NCBI GenBank assembly: GCA_011525385.1
Contig: WTGF01000059.1
Location: 62,001-126,000, forward strand
Direction of reading: 5' to 3'
From: Chloroflexota bacterium
GTDB taxonomy: Bacteria; Chloroflexota; Anaerolineae; Aggregatilineales; Phototrophicaceae
Length of the DNA stretch: 64,000 nucleotides
How positions within the stretch are numbered: the stretch's first letter is position 1; the number at the start of each line of letters is the position of its first letter. Made by a program: the position numbers and the translations under genes. Below the pieces are notes generated by a model. That model made no database searches. It saw nothing but the letters and a program-made list of their open reading frames with translations, and was not told the origin of the DNA. Below are positions 16,498 to 25,702 of this stretch, piece by piece.

Positions 16498-17556
16498 CTA
16501 GGCGAACTCGCCACGCGAAGCTTGCAGGGCGCTTACTGCCAACAGCGCAGCTGTTTCATCCAAGCGCTTGAAGCGATGGTCCTTGGTCATTCCCCCGACA
16601 TAGCGGAAATACATTTGCTGCATGAAGACCATCCACCTGAAGTGCGCCAAAGCCTGGTAAAACCGAATATCTCCCACGTCACGGCCGCTGCGTTCGGCAT
16701 ATCTGGCGATGATCTGCTTCCTTGTGAGAAAACCGTAGTCCCCGGTCGGCATCGGCGTCAACAGCAACAAATGTTCCGGATCGTCAGGCTCGCTCCAGTA
16801 TGTCAATAATGTCGCCAAATCAAGTAAGGGATCGCCAAGCGTGCACATATCCCAATCCAATAGCGCCCTCATCATGGATGGATCATCAGGAGCGAAGATT
16901 GTGTTGTCCAGCTTGTAATCATTGTGTACCAAGGTAGGGGAAGGCGATTCCGGCATGTTTTCGACCAGCCAGGAATAGAGCTCCTCGACGACGGAACTGT
17001 CTTCAAGTTTTGCCGCGTTCCAGCGCCGATACCAGCCTTCTACTTGACGGCCGACAAAACCGGCCGGTTTACCAAGTCCCGAAAGACCGATTGAGTCGTA
17101 ATCGACAGAATGGAACTCGACCAATACATCCACCAGCGCTTCGCTAAGCAGTTGTGCCGCATTTGGCATAGCGGCGAAGCCCGGTGGCATGGCACGACGC
17201 ACGACGACTCCCTTTCGTCGCTCCATGATAAGAAAAGGAGCGCCTATGACGCTTGCGTCTTCAACATATAGGTAGATTCGCGGCGCAAAGCGGAATACGG
17301 GATACAGCGCCGAAAGCACCCGGTATTCGCGCGACATATCATGAGCTGTCGGCGCATAATGACCTATCGGCGGCCGCCGGAGAACGTATTCCTGTGTATC
17401 GCCGAAACTTAGCAAATAGGTCAGGTTTGCCATGCCACCCGTGAACTGCCGCACAGTCATCGGCTGATCCGCGCCTTCCAGTTCGTCGGCTAGAAACCCG
17501 GCGAGATTCGCTTTGTCAAAACCTTCGTCCGGCCGCGGATCCTGCAAATCGTTCAT
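16498..17556 (-). CDS. aminoglycoside-phosphotransferase-like kinase (ACAD10-type)
   Basis: Protein-kinase-like phosphotransferase of the APH family. The catalytic loop HNDYKLDN (near 233-240) and the metal-binding LLDWDMCTLGDPLLDLA are clear, as are QFTGGMANLTYLL (nucleotide-binding loop) and YVLRRPP with the ATP-binding Lys/Arg position. This subgroup resembles the kinase domain of ACAD10-like proteins, which act on hydroxyacyl substrates rather than antibiotics. No acyl-CoA dehydrogenase is next to it, so the substrate is open. ATG 17556 begins the family-like N-terminus; an in-frame ATG at 17571 would add five residues. Confidence 0.85.
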   Translation of the reverse strand: MNDLQDPRPDEGFDKANLAGFLADELEGADQPMTVRQFTGGMANLTYLLSFGDTQEYVLRRPPIGHYAPTAHDMSREYRVLSALYPVFRFAPRIYLYVEDASVIGAPFLIMERRKGVVVRRAMPPGFAAMPNAAQLLSEALVDVLVEFHSVDYDSIGLSGLGKPAGFVGRQVEGWYRRWNAAKLEDSSVVEELYSWLVENMPESPSPTLVHNDYKLDNTIFAPDDPSMMRALLDWDMCTLGDPLLDLATLLTYWSEPDDPEHLLLLTPMPTGDYGFLTRKQIIARYAERSGRDVGDIRFYQALAHFRWMVFMQQMYFRYVGGMTKDHRFKRLDETAALLAVSALQASRGEFA

Positions 17557-17735
17557 CTGTTGCCTACACATGGCTTGAACTCTTGGCTATCTAGCTCCGG
17601 AATCTAATGATGCTTATTCACTGCCTGCCCTTAAGTTTCGTTCTCAGGTTGAGTTTAGCATATGACGTCTTCGTCAGCGAAACTGGCTGTGTATCGAATT
17701 CGGTTGAAATAAAGCTCAACCACCACCTAACAGTC

Positions 17736-17812
17736 GGTAGGGGCGATCCGCTGGATCGCCCGACGCGCAGGAACTGAATGAGTATCGGGCGACTCACCGA
17801 GTCGCCCCTACC
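17736..17812. repeat. double-hairpin REP-like element with 11-bp inverted ends
   Basis: The ends GGTAGGGGCGA (17736-17746) and TCGCCCCTACC (17802-17812) are perfect inverted copies. Inside are two perfect 9-bp hairpins with 3-base loops: GGGCGATCC/GGATCGCCC (17741-17761) and GGGCGACTC/GAGTCGCCC (17787-17807). The arrangement resembles paired REP/BIME elements. The rest of the 17572-17977 intergenic region holds nothing else I can support. Confidence 0.75.
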
Positions 17813-17977
17813 AAGTCGTTAGTATTTTGGGTTTAGGATCTCATGTTTAGAATTGAAAAAGTATTTCAATCGAAAAGGATACACTACCGCGAAACTGACC
17901 GCTTCGAGGATTCTTGACCAGTGATGTACAATCTGGGACGATGCCGGCTTTAGGGAACGCCAACAGACTTGGCTCGT

Positions 17978-18586
17978 ATGGAAAAAATCGGAACCATTGA
18001 ACAATTACAGATTCAGCAGAACCCGTTGAAAACACAGATCAACGATAAGAAGATCGTATATGATCCTTCCAGTATCATGGTGTTGCAGGAGATCCGACTG
18101 ACGACCTTCGGCATTGTCGGCATCCTTGATTTTCTCAACAAAGAAATGGCGTATTTAGACGTCCATCACTTGCGCCACCCACTGTCGAGATTCCGCGGCG
18201 ACAACAAGATTAGCATCGGTTTTACCAGTCACTATCAGCGGATGCGAAAGGAGTTCGGGGCGCATCTGCGGGACGGAAGCGCTGGCGAGAATATCATCAT
18301 CAAGTCCGATCACCTGGTTTCGCCGGATGAGCTTGGGCAGAGGTTGGCTATACGGTCGCGAATACATGATTCCCTGATCTACTTGAGCGACATCAAGCCG
18401 ATCCCGCCCTGCGAACCCTTCGTCCGCTACGCGCGCGATCGTCCCGCTTTATCGCCGACAGAGACTCAGTCCGATCTTAAGCTTTTGAGCGGCGGCTTGC
18501 GCGGCTATTACACGGAAGTTGAATCCGCCGTGGAAGAAGCCATTGTCCGCATAGGCGACACGGTTTACCGAGTGGACTCATCGTAG
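17978..18586 (+). CDS. MOSC-domain-like protein
   Basis: Protein of 202 residues whose middle resembles the MOSC (molybdenum cofactor sulfurase C-terminal) fold: FGAHLRDGSAGENIII near 88-103, then LGQRLAI, and a SDIKPIPPCEPF segment with the usually conserved Cys near 143. MOSC proteins bind persulfide or molybdenum-cofactor sulfur on that Cys and often act in detoxification or cofactor transfer. There are no molybdenum genes nearby. The similarity is partial, so this is a family-level proposal. ATG 17978 was preferred over TTG three codons upstream. Confidence 0.6.
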   Translation: MEKIGTIEQLQIQQNPLKTQINDKKIVYDPSSIMVLQEIRLTTFGIVGILDFLNKEMAYLDVHHLRHPLSRFRGDNKISIGFTSHYQRMRKEFGAHLRDGSAGENIIIKSDHLVSPDELGQRLAIRSRIHDSLIYLSDIKPIPPCEPFVRYARDRPALSPTETQSDLKLLSGGLRGYYTEVESAVEEAIVRIGDTVYRVDSS

Positions 18587-18635
18587 CATCCAGCTCATCC
18601 AGGTATGGCAATCCGGCGAAAGCAATTGCGATGCG

Positions 18636-19913
18636 ATGCCGGATTCCAGGCATCGCACCATGGCGCGCAATCTGCTACAAGGTATGATATCCCCATCACA
18701 TCAAGAGAATCGAGCCAGATTGAAGATCGAAAAGTCACTTCCCATTCTAATCGCCTATGTGGTTTTCATCGCCATCGGCTTGGCCAACGGATTGCTGAAT
18801 ATTGCCTGGACTTTTATACAGCCCACGTTTGCTGTCTCGCTGGATTCATTGGGTACTCTGTTAAGCGCCGCAATGCTTGGCGGGCTGATAGCGGCATTTT
18901 TCTGTGGTTCCTTGATCAACAGATTCACCATCGCCTCCGTCTTGCTTGGCGGCCTGGTGATCGCTGGTTTGGGCATGCTGGGCTATGCCATTGCGCCCAT
19001 CTGGATCGCCTTGCTGCTGGCCGCATTTGTCGCCAGCATTGGCAAAGGAACGATAGACGCGGGAATGAATATTTTCGTGGCGTCGAATTACGGCGCCAGC
19101 CAAATGAATTGGCTGCACGCCTGCTGGGGCATCGGGCTGACATTCGCGCCCGGGCTCGTGACTTTCCTCGTGCTCGACCTAGAAGCAGGGTGGCAGTTTG
19201 GCTACGTAATCATGGGCGGCGTCATCTTGCTACTCGGTCTCTCCATACTGATCACCCTGCCGCTATGGAAACTAAAGAAAACGAAGCGCAGCAGAAGCAA
19301 GGAGGTCGATACAAAAGCGCCGCTGCAGGAAACACTACGGCGTCCGATCGTTTGGATCAGCCTGCTTTATTTCTTCCTGTACGGGGGCATCGAGATCGGC
19401 ACCGGACAACTGGCGAATACACTTTTCGTCGAAGCGAGAGGCATTCCACAAGAAACGTCGAGCGCATGGGTAAGCGCGTATTGGGGCAGCTTTACCATTG
19501 GCCGCATGCTTATGGGCCTTTTGGCCTTGCGCTTGGGTGACAGGACCCTGCTGAACATCAGCTTTGCGCTGACGGTCATCGGCGCCCTTTTGCTATTTGC
19601 CAATGTTGCCGAGTTTTCCAGCTTGGTTGGACTACTGGCTTTGGGTTTCGGCCTGGCGGCTCAGTTTCCGATTTTGATTCTGCAAACGCCAGGTCGCGTC
19701 GGCGCTGAACACGCCTCAAACGCTATAGGATTTCAGGTCGGTTGCGCCGGCTTAGGTGGGGCGGCGCTTTCTGGCGTCGCGGGGGTATTCGCGGAGAACT
19801 TCGCTATCGAGTTGATCAGCGTATTCATTTTCCTGGGCGCGCTTCTTTCGCTGGTGATATATCAATTGATGGTCTGGTGGGAAAAGCGAAATGCCTCCAC
19901 GAGTTTGGATTAA
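18636..19913 (+). CDS. MFS transporter, probably importing peptidoglycan sugars
   Basis: Major facilitator with about 12 hydrophobic helices in 425 residues and a basic central loop (KLKKTKRSRSKE, near 212-223) between two six-helix halves, the usual MFS layout. It resembles the fucose-permease-like branch. The substrate is inferred only from its position: it is the first gene of an operon for N-acetylglucosamine and N-acetylmuramic acid use that has no PTS. The start is uncertain; in-frame ATGs at 18660 and 18684 would shorten the hydrophilic N-terminus before the first helix (about residue 35). Confidence 0.85.
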   Translation: MPDSRHRTMARNLLQGMISPSHQENRARLKIEKSLPILIAYVVFIAIGLANGLLNIAWTFIQPTFAVSLDSLGTLLSAAMLGGLIAAFFCGSLINRFTIASVLLGGLVIAGLGMLGYAIAPIWIALLLAAFVASIGKGTIDAGMNIFVASNYGASQMNWLHACWGIGLTFAPGLVTFLVLDLEAGWQFGYVIMGGVILLLGLSILITLPLWKLKKTKRSRSKEVDTKAPLQETLRRPIVWISLLYFFLYGGIEIGTGQLANTLFVEARGIPQETSSAWVSAYWGSFTIGRMLMGLLALRLGDRTLLNISFALTVIGALLLFANVAEFSSLVGLLALGFGLAAQFPILILQTPGRVGAEHASNAIGFQVGCAGLGGAALSGVAGVFAENFAIELISVFIFLGALLSLVIYQLMVWWEKRNASTSLD

Positions 19914-19917
19914 GCCC

Positions 19918-21465
19918 ATGACGCTGAAAGAAAAAATCGGGCAGATGCTGATGGTGGGATTCGATGGCGCCGTCGCGCCTTCCTATCTTTTGGACTGGTT
20001 GGGATCCGGTCGGATCGGCGGCGTATATCTTTTCGCGCGCAATGTGGAGTCGCCGGCACAGGTCAAGCAACTTGTGGACTCATGCCATAATGCGGCCAAG
20101 TATCCCATCCTCGTGGGTATCGATCAAGAAGGCGGTACTGTTGCGCGTCTGCGGGCTGGCTTCAGCGAGAGCCCCGGGGCCATGGCGCTGGGCGCTTCCC
20201 GCGATACCCAACTCGCGGAAGACATCGCTTTCATGATAGGACGCGAATTGGCAGCTCTGGGCATCAATTGGAACTTCGCGCCGGTCGCTGATGTGGCTCA
20301 TAACAGCGCGAATCCGTCCGTCGGCACGCGATCGGCAGGCGTGGACAAAGATCTGGTCAAGGACTTCGTTATCGCGCAGATCAAGGGTTTCGAGCGCGCG
20401 GGCGTCGCCTCGACTGCCAAGCATTTTCCGGGGCTGGGCAATACCGAGATTGATACGCACGAAGCGCTTGCAAGAGTATCCGGATCGCTGCGCTACTTGT
20501 ACGAAGAAGATCTGATACCCTTCCGCGGCGCTATCAGCGCAAACGTGCCCTGCATCATGACAAGTCATGTCATGTTCGAGGAATTGGACGATCGCTACCC
20601 GGCAAGTTTATCGCCGCGGGTGATAGATGGATTGCTCCGTGGCCGATTGGGATATGATCGCGCAGTCTGCACAGACTGCATGGAGATGAAAGCGATCACT
20701 GACGGCTGGGGGGCCGGCGAGTCCGCCGTGCTTGCTGTGCTGGCGGGTGTTGATATTCTACTATTTTCGCATAGCCGCGCGGGGCAAGAAGCCGCCTACG
20801 ATACCCTTTTGGGGGCGGCGGAATCTGGCCGCATATCGACTGAGCGCATTGACAAATCCATTGCGCGCATAGGGGCGATCAAGCGTCGGTACCAACTGGA
20901 TGACCGGCCCCCTTTAGAGATCGTCGCCTGTGAGGCCCACCGTTCCCTGGCTCGCAAAGCCGCCCGAGCGGGCACGGTTCTTATGCGGCCGCCCGAGCGC
21001 TGGCCCATTACTCGCCAGCAATCTCGTGTATTATGTATCGAGTTCGCCACACAATTGTTTTCAAGCGAGGAAGATCAGGATTGCGGCACTGCCCTCTCGC
21101 GATATCTCCGCAAGCGCCTGCCTCATGCTGAAAGCCTGATTGTCCGCTCAAAATCCGAGCTTGACTCGATGCTCGCTCAAGCCGAATCGCTGGACGCGGC
21201 CTGGGAAATCTTGATCATAGCGACCAGAAACGCTCATTTGATGCCTTGGCAAGCACAAGCGGCTCAGGCAGCTATTGACCGTCATCCCGGCGCCGTATTG
21301 CTTTGCCTGCGGGACCCCTATGATGCCAAGGTGATATCCGATGCCAGCGTCATTCTTTGCAGCAACGGCGATAGCGCGCCATCGCTTGAAGCCGCGGTCG
21401 ACGCCATCTGCGGCGATTATACGCCTGGTGGGATGCCCACAGTAAATCTGGAGCTGGCCGAATGA
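19918..21465 (+). CDS. nagZ: beta-N-acetylhexosaminidase (GH3)
   Basis: Glycoside hydrolase family 3 enzyme that removes N-acetylglucosamine from muropeptide fragments. The GH3 barrel shows VGIDQEGGTVARL, NFAPVADV, the KHFPGLGNTEIDTHEA loop with the catalytic Asp-His pair, and CTDCMEMKAI with the nucleophile Asp. At 515 residues it is longer than the roughly 340-residue proteobacterial NagZ. A C-terminal domain of about 170 residues is present, as in some Gram-positive NagZ. No signal peptide is seen, so it probably acts in the cytoplasm on imported fragments. It starts 4 bases after the transporter stop; an upstream ATG (19891) overlapping that gene is less likely. Its stop overlaps the next start. 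Confidence 0.93.
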   Translation: MTLKEKIGQMLMVGFDGAVAPSYLLDWLGSGRIGGVYLFARNVESPAQVKQLVDSCHNAAKYPILVGIDQEGGTVARLRAGFSESPGAMALGASRDTQLAEDIAFMIGRELAALGINWNFAPVADVAHNSANPSVGTRSAGVDKDLVKDFVIAQIKGFERAGVASTAKHFPGLGNTEIDTHEALARVSGSLRYLYEEDLIPFRGAISANVPCIMTSHVMFEELDDRYPASLSPRVIDGLLRGRLGYDRAVCTDCMEMKAITDGWGAGESAVLAVLAGVDILLFSHSRAGQEAAYDTLLGAAESGRISTERIDKSIARIGAIKRRYQLDDRPPLEIVACEAHRSLARKAARAGTVLMRPPERWPITRQQSRVLCIEFATQLFSSEEDQDCGTALSRYLRKRLPHAESLIVRSKSELDSMLAQAESLDAAWEILIIATRNAHLMPWQAQAAQAAIDRHPGAVLLCLRDPYDAKVISDASVILCSNGDSAPSLEAAVDAICGDYTPGGMPTVNLELAE

Positions 21466-22685
21466 CCGCGGCAAAGGGAATATTACTCGCGAATAAACGA
21501 TTTAAGGCCGGGCTGGAAGCGTTGCTTGAGCGGCACTTGCCCGGTACCTTTCCCGCTCTTAGCCTGTGTGTGATCCATCGCGGCGACATAGTTGTGGACG
21601 GCGCCTGGGGCTGGATTGACCCGGAGACTCGGGGGTTGCGGGTCGGCGCTGATACTTTGTTCGACTTGGCATCTGTTACCAAGATCTTCGTCGAAACCAG
21701 CTTCTTGACGCTCGTTGAAGCCGGAAAAGTAGAACTGCAAGACAGACTGGTCGATGTCATTCCGGAGTTCGGGCAATCGAATCCGCGCGAAATCTCCGGT
21801 GGTCAAGACCCGCACACGAGACGATTCCTGCCAATTGATGGCGAATACGACGAACTCAGCGTCGACGTAACAGAGGTCGCGTTCAAGCATCTTTTGACAC
21901 ATACCTCGGGTCTGCCGCCCTGGCGTTCAGTCTATCTGCTGGCCAGCGAAGGGGCTCCCGCGCCCCCGGCATATGGAAGCGCCTATGAAGAGACGCGCTG
22001 GCAAAGGGGCTTGGCGAGCATGCTGCGCTTTCCCTTCGCCGGGCCCATCGGCGAAGCCGTTCGTTACACCGATATCGGTATTATGTTGCTGGGTGAGGCT
22101 GTGGCCAGATTGCATGGCGGCCGGCTCGACAAGGCCCTGGCGGACCTCGTTCTTGATCCGCTAAATCTGCGCTCGCCCACTTATAATCCGGTTCAGAATG
22201 GCGTGCCCAGAGAACAAACTGTGCCCACTGAATACGATGATGCTTGGCGTCGCCGCCGCGCCTGGGGAGAAGTCCACGACGAAAACGCCTGTGGTCTAGG
22301 GGGCATTGCCGGCCACGCCGGTTTGTTCGCCAGCGCCCGTGACGTTGCCGCCTTTGGGAACGCCTGGGTTTCCGGCGACAGTCGATTGCGCCTGTCAGCG
22401 CAACTGAGGAAGGACGCGACCAGACAGCAGGCGTCGGGACAGTTCCGTATGGGATTGGGCTGGATGCTCAAAGCCGCAGAAGACTCATCCGCCGGTGAAC
22501 TTTATAGCAATTCTTCTTATGGACACACCGGCTTCACGGGAACCTCGCTCTGGGTCGATCCGATACGGCGCCTGGTCACTGCTGTGTTGACCAACCGGGT
22601 TTATCATGGCCGGGATGCGGAAAACATTCACTCATTTCGGCGCTCAATTCACGAGCTTGTTGTTCGCGGGATCGAGGGAAAATGA
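21462..22685 (+). CDS. beta-lactamase-family serine hydrolase, AmiE-like
   Basis: Serine hydrolase of the class C beta-lactamase/esterase family, 407 residues. The catalytic S-x-x-K is SVTK at 71-74, the Tyr motif is RYTDIG near 201-206, and the third motif is YGHTGFTG near 352-359. No signal peptide is visible. In Bacillus subtilis a protein of this family, AmiE (YbbE), sits beside nagZ and murQ and removes the peptide from MurNAc. The identical context here suggests the same activity: cleaving MurNAc-L-Ala after NagZ. This is inferred from context, not proven by motifs. It overlaps nagZ and the following kinase gene by 4 bases each. Confidence 0.85.
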   Translation: MTAAKGILLANKRFKAGLEALLERHLPGTFPALSLCVIHRGDIVVDGAWGWIDPETRGLRVGADTLFDLASVTKIFVETSFLTLVEAGKVELQDRLVDVIPEFGQSNPREISGGQDPHTRRFLPIDGEYDELSVDVTEVAFKHLLTHTSGLPPWRSVYLLASEGAPAPPAYGSAYEETRWQRGLASMLRFPFAGPIGEAVRYTDIGIMLLGEAVARLHGGRLDKALADLVLDPLNLRSPTYNPVQNGVPREQTVPTEYDDAWRRRRAWGEVHDENACGLGGIAGHAGLFASARDVAAFGNAWVSGDSRLRLSAQLRKDATRQQASGQFRMGLGWMLKAAEDSSAGELYSNSSYGHTGFTGTSLWVDPIRRLVTAVLTNRVYHGRDAENIHSFRRSIHELVVRGIEGK

Positions 22686-23626
22686 ACGATCAGCTTTTCA
22701 TGGGCATTGATGGCGGCGGTACGAGCCTGCGCATCGCCATTACCGACGGCGATACCCAAGTCATCAACAGCCTTAAGACCACCGCGTCGAATCCCAACCT
22801 TGTTGGCCATGATCAGGCGCAAAAGCATATTCGGGCCGCGATCGAAGACTGCATGCGCGGCGCGGAAGTTTCTCCCCATTCCATTCAATCAGCCGGCATC
22901 GGCATCGCCGGCGCATCAGCCAAGCACAGCCGCGATTGGCTGATAGCCACGGTAGAACCGGTCTTGCCAGACAGCCTGCTCGTAGCCGCTTCCGACCTTG
23001 AAATCGCGCTCGTTGGCGCTCTGGCAAAGCGCTACGGTGTTTTACTGCTGGCAGGTACGGGAAGCGCGGCCTTTGGCATCTCACCGGCAGGTCGGCGGCT
23101 GCAGATCGGCGGATGGGGTTACCTCCTGGGCGATCCGGGCAGCAGCTACTGGATTGGCAGGCAAGTGCTGAAGCAAATGATCGATTGTCACGATAGAGTT
23201 GGCCAAGGCGTTGAAACAAGTACCAATGACGCGCTATTCAAACACGTATTGCAGACGCTTGGAATTTCAAGGCCCCGGCTGATAGTAGACTGGCTGTATC
23301 GAGGTCAGTCTCCACCGGCCACACGTATTGCCGAATTAGCAAGAATTATCCTGAATCTCGCCGAAGACGGCAATTGGCGAGCGATCAACATCTTGCAAGG
23401 GGCGGCGATTCAGCTCGTTCGACAGACGAGATTGCTGATCCAGCGTCTCGACTACCCCGGAGCTGAAATCGCCTTTGCGGGCGGACTGCTCGACGACGAC
23501 AACCTGCTTTCGGAGGACGTGGCGCGTCGACTGGGACTGGCCGAGCGACCAGTCGCCAAGCATCCGCCGGTGATCGGCGCGGCCCTCTTGGCTAAAATGG
23601 AATGGAAACGAGTAACCGCGGCGTGA
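22682..23626 (+). CDS. BadF/BcrA-family sugar kinase (GlcNAc/MurNAc kinase)
   Basis: ASKHA-fold kinase of 314 residues related to N-acetylglucosamine kinases. The phosphate-1 loop is GIDGGGTSLRIAI (near 8-20), phosphate-2 is LLAGTGSAAFG (near 122-132), and a GGWGYLLGDPGSSYWIG block follows. Lying directly before murQ with no PTS in the operon, it probably phosphorylates free MurNAc and GlcNAc, as Clostridium MurK does, to feed MurQ and NagA. Substrate choice between the two sugars is inferred. It overlaps the upstream gene by 4 bases and murQ by 25 bases. Confidence 0.88.
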   Translation: MNDQLFMGIDGGGTSLRIAITDGDTQVINSLKTTASNPNLVGHDQAQKHIRAAIEDCMRGAEVSPHSIQSAGIGIAGASAKHSRDWLIATVEPVLPDSLLVAASDLEIALVGALAKRYGVLLLAGTGSAAFGISPAGRRLQIGGWGYLLGDPGSSYWIGRQVLKQMIDCHDRVGQGVETSTNDALFKHVLQTLGISRPRLIVDWLYRGQSPPATRIAELARIILNLAEDGNWRAINILQGAAIQLVRQTRLLIQRLDYPGAEIAFAGGLLDDDNLLSEDVARRLGLAERPVAKHPPVIGAALLAKMEWKRVTAA

Positions 23627-24516
23627 GACCATCCACCGAGAAACCGAACCCTGCCACCGCGAGTATCGACAAAATGTCTACGCTGGACATGCTCGCGGCG
23701 ATCAATGAAGAAGATGTCGGCGTGGCCCTGGCTGTGAGGTCAGCGCTGCCACAGATCGCCCGCGCAGTAGATGCGGTCGCGGGGTCCTTGCGGGACGGCG
23801 GTCGGCTCTTCTATGTCGGCGCGGGTACCAGCGGACGGCTTGGCATACTTGATGCGGTGGAATGCGTGCCAACCTTTGGCACTTCCCCCGAGCAGGTGCA
23901 AGGCCTGCTCGCAGGTGGTCAAGAGGCTGTCTTCCACGCAGTTGAAGGCGCGGAAGACAGTGAGGAAATGGGGCGGCATGACCTGCGGCAACGCGGCCTT
24001 TGCCGCGACGATGTCGTCTGCGGGATCGCGGCCAGCGGTCATACACCTTACGTCATTGGCGCCTTGACTTACGCGAAGTCGATACGCGCGCGGTCCATCG
24101 CTATCTGCTGCAACGAGGAGGCGCCCATCCTGGAACTCGCGGATATCGGCATAGCAGTCGACGTCGGTCCAGAAGTCATTGCCGGTTCGACGCGCATGAA
24201 AGCGGGCACTGCCCAGAAGCTGATTCTCAATATGCTCAGCACGGCTACCATGATCACTTTGGGAAAAGTCTACCGCAACCTGATGGTCGACTTAAGAGTC
24301 ACCAACCAGAAGCTGGCGGAAAGAGCGCTGCGTTTGGTGATGCAATTGGCTGAAACCGATGAGGCGCGAGCGGCGGCATTGCTGTCCGCGACCGACAACG
24401 ACGTCAAAACCGCTGTGGTGATGGCCAGGCTTGGAATCACTCTCTCGGAGGCGCGAGAACGGCTGCAGCGAGCGGATGGCTATCTGTACCGGGTAATAGA
24501 CGATTTGGACCCTTAG
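23602..24516 (+). CDS. murQ: N-acetylmuramic acid 6-phosphate etherase
   Basis: SIS-fold lyase that cleaves the D-lactyl ether of MurNAc 6-phosphate, giving GlcNAc 6-phosphate and lactate. The 304 residues match the family: TEKPNPATASID, the SIS motif VGAGTSGRLGILDAVECVPTFG with the catalytic Glu near 88, AVEGAEDS with the second Glu, and GSTRMKAGTAQKLILNM. It starts inside the kinase gene and is followed without a gap by nagA, so the product passes straight to the next enzyme. Very secure. Confidence 0.97.
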   Translation: METSNRGVRPSTEKPNPATASIDKMSTLDMLAAINEEDVGVALAVRSALPQIARAVDAVAGSLRDGGRLFYVGAGTSGRLGILDAVECVPTFGTSPEQVQGLLAGGQEAVFHAVEGAEDSEEMGRHDLRQRGLCRDDVVCGIAASGHTPYVIGALTYAKSIRARSIAICCNEEAPILELADIGIAVDVGPEVIAGSTRMKAGTAQKLILNMLSTATMITLGKVYRNLMVDLRVTNQKLAERALRLVMQLAETDEARAAALLSATDNDVKTAVVMARLGITLSEARERLQRADGYLYRVIDDLDP

Positions 24517-25695
24517 ATGACAACAGTGACGCCGATAATCATCAAAAACGCGCGGATCGTCGCTGAGACAGACTGTTACGACCGGGCCTGGCTGCGCGTT
24601 GAGAACGGCAAGATCTCCGCCATTGCGCCTGGTGATTCCCCCCAATTGCCAGAAGCCAACATAGTGGAGGCAAACGGAGCGACGCTCTTGCCCGGCTTCA
24701 TCGATATCCATGCGCATGGCGGGGACGGTTTCGATGTTATGGACGGCGACGTGGATTCCTTGGCGGGCATGGCGCGTTTTTTTGCCCGCGGCGGCGTGAC
24801 TTCGTTCCTGGCGACGACCTGGACGGACAGTGGCGAACGGATCCAACAGGCTCTGCAAGCGGTGGCGAGCGCGCAGGACATGCGCGCGGGTGGCGCCAAA
24901 CTGCTTGGCGCCCACCTGGAAGGTCCTTACTTGAACGCGGAGAAATGCGGCGCTCAACACAGCGCCTATATTCGTCGAGCCGATCCCAGGGAAGTCCTGC
25001 CCTGGCTGGACCTAAACGTAATCCGACTATTGTCCCTGGCGCCGGAATTCCCCCAAAACCACTGGCTGATCAAAGAGGCGGTCCGCCGCGGTGTGACGGT
25101 CTCGGTCGCGCATTCCAACGCCAGCTTCGAACAGATCAGGTCGGCGCGGGATCTCGGCATATCTCACGCGACGCATGCCTTCAACGCCATGTCGCCGCTC
25201 CATCATCGCGAGCCCGGCGTCGTGGGCGCGGTACTCAGCCTTGACGACATCAACTGTGAGTTGATCTGTGACCTCGAGCACGTGCATCCAGCCGCCATTG
25301 AAATCCTCTGGTGCTGCAAGGGCGTCGAGCGACTGATCCTGATCACCGACTCGGTCAAGATTGCCGGAATGCCAGATGGTCGTTATCAGTTCTCGCATCA
25401 AGAAGTTGAGAAGAAGGACGGCAGCGTGCGTATCTGCGCTGACGGCACATTGGCCGGCACGACCCTGACCATGAATGCCGCTTTGCGAAACTTGATGTCA
25501 GTCAAGAAACTGCCGGTAGAAACCGTTTGGCGAACGGCCAGCCTCAATGCCGCACGGGCGATAGGCGTGGATGATCACAAGGGCTCCATCGCCCTTGGAA
25601 AGGACGCCGATCTGGTATTGGTCGACGACAAATTAAATGTCCACATGACCATCGTTGAGGGCCGGATCGTATATTCGCGGGATGAAGCGGAATAG
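24517..25695 (+). CDS. nagA: N-acetylglucosamine-6-phosphate deacetylase
   Basis: Amidohydrolase-fold enzyme converting GlcNAc 6-phosphate to glucosamine 6-phosphate and acetate. Visible are DIHAHGGDGFDVMDG (near 63-77), LGAHLEGPYLN with the metal-binding Glu, VSVAHSNAS and ATHAFNAMSPLHHREPG with metal-binding His residues, and the catalytic Asp in LITDSVKIAGMPDG. The length of 392 is normal. The ATG follows the murQ stop directly. It is the last gene of the salvage operon; glucosamine-6-phosphate deaminase (NagB) is not in the window. Confidence 0.96.
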   Translation: MTTVTPIIIKNARIVAETDCYDRAWLRVENGKISAIAPGDSPQLPEANIVEANGATLLPGFIDIHAHGGDGFDVMDGDVDSLAGMARFFARGGVTSFLATTWTDSGERIQQALQAVASAQDMRAGGAKLLGAHLEGPYLNAEKCGAQHSAYIRRADPREVLPWLDLNVIRLLSLAPEFPQNHWLIKEAVRRGVTVSVAHSNASFEQIRSARDLGISHATHAFNAMSPLHHREPGVVGAVLSLDDINCELICDLEHVHPAAIEILWCCKGVERLILITDSVKIAGMPDGRYQFSHQEVEKKDGSVRICADGTLAGTTLTMNAALRNLMSVKKLPVETVWRTASLNAARAIGVDDHKGSIALGKDADLVLVDDKLNVHMTIVEGRIVYSRDEAE

Positions 25696-25702
25696 TCCGG
25701 TT

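Noticed and set aside
18605-19540. Plus-strand frame of 311 residues over the MFS gene
   Set aside because: Shadow of the transporter gene: His/Arg-rich composition and no family features, while the other frame gives a clean 12-helix protein.
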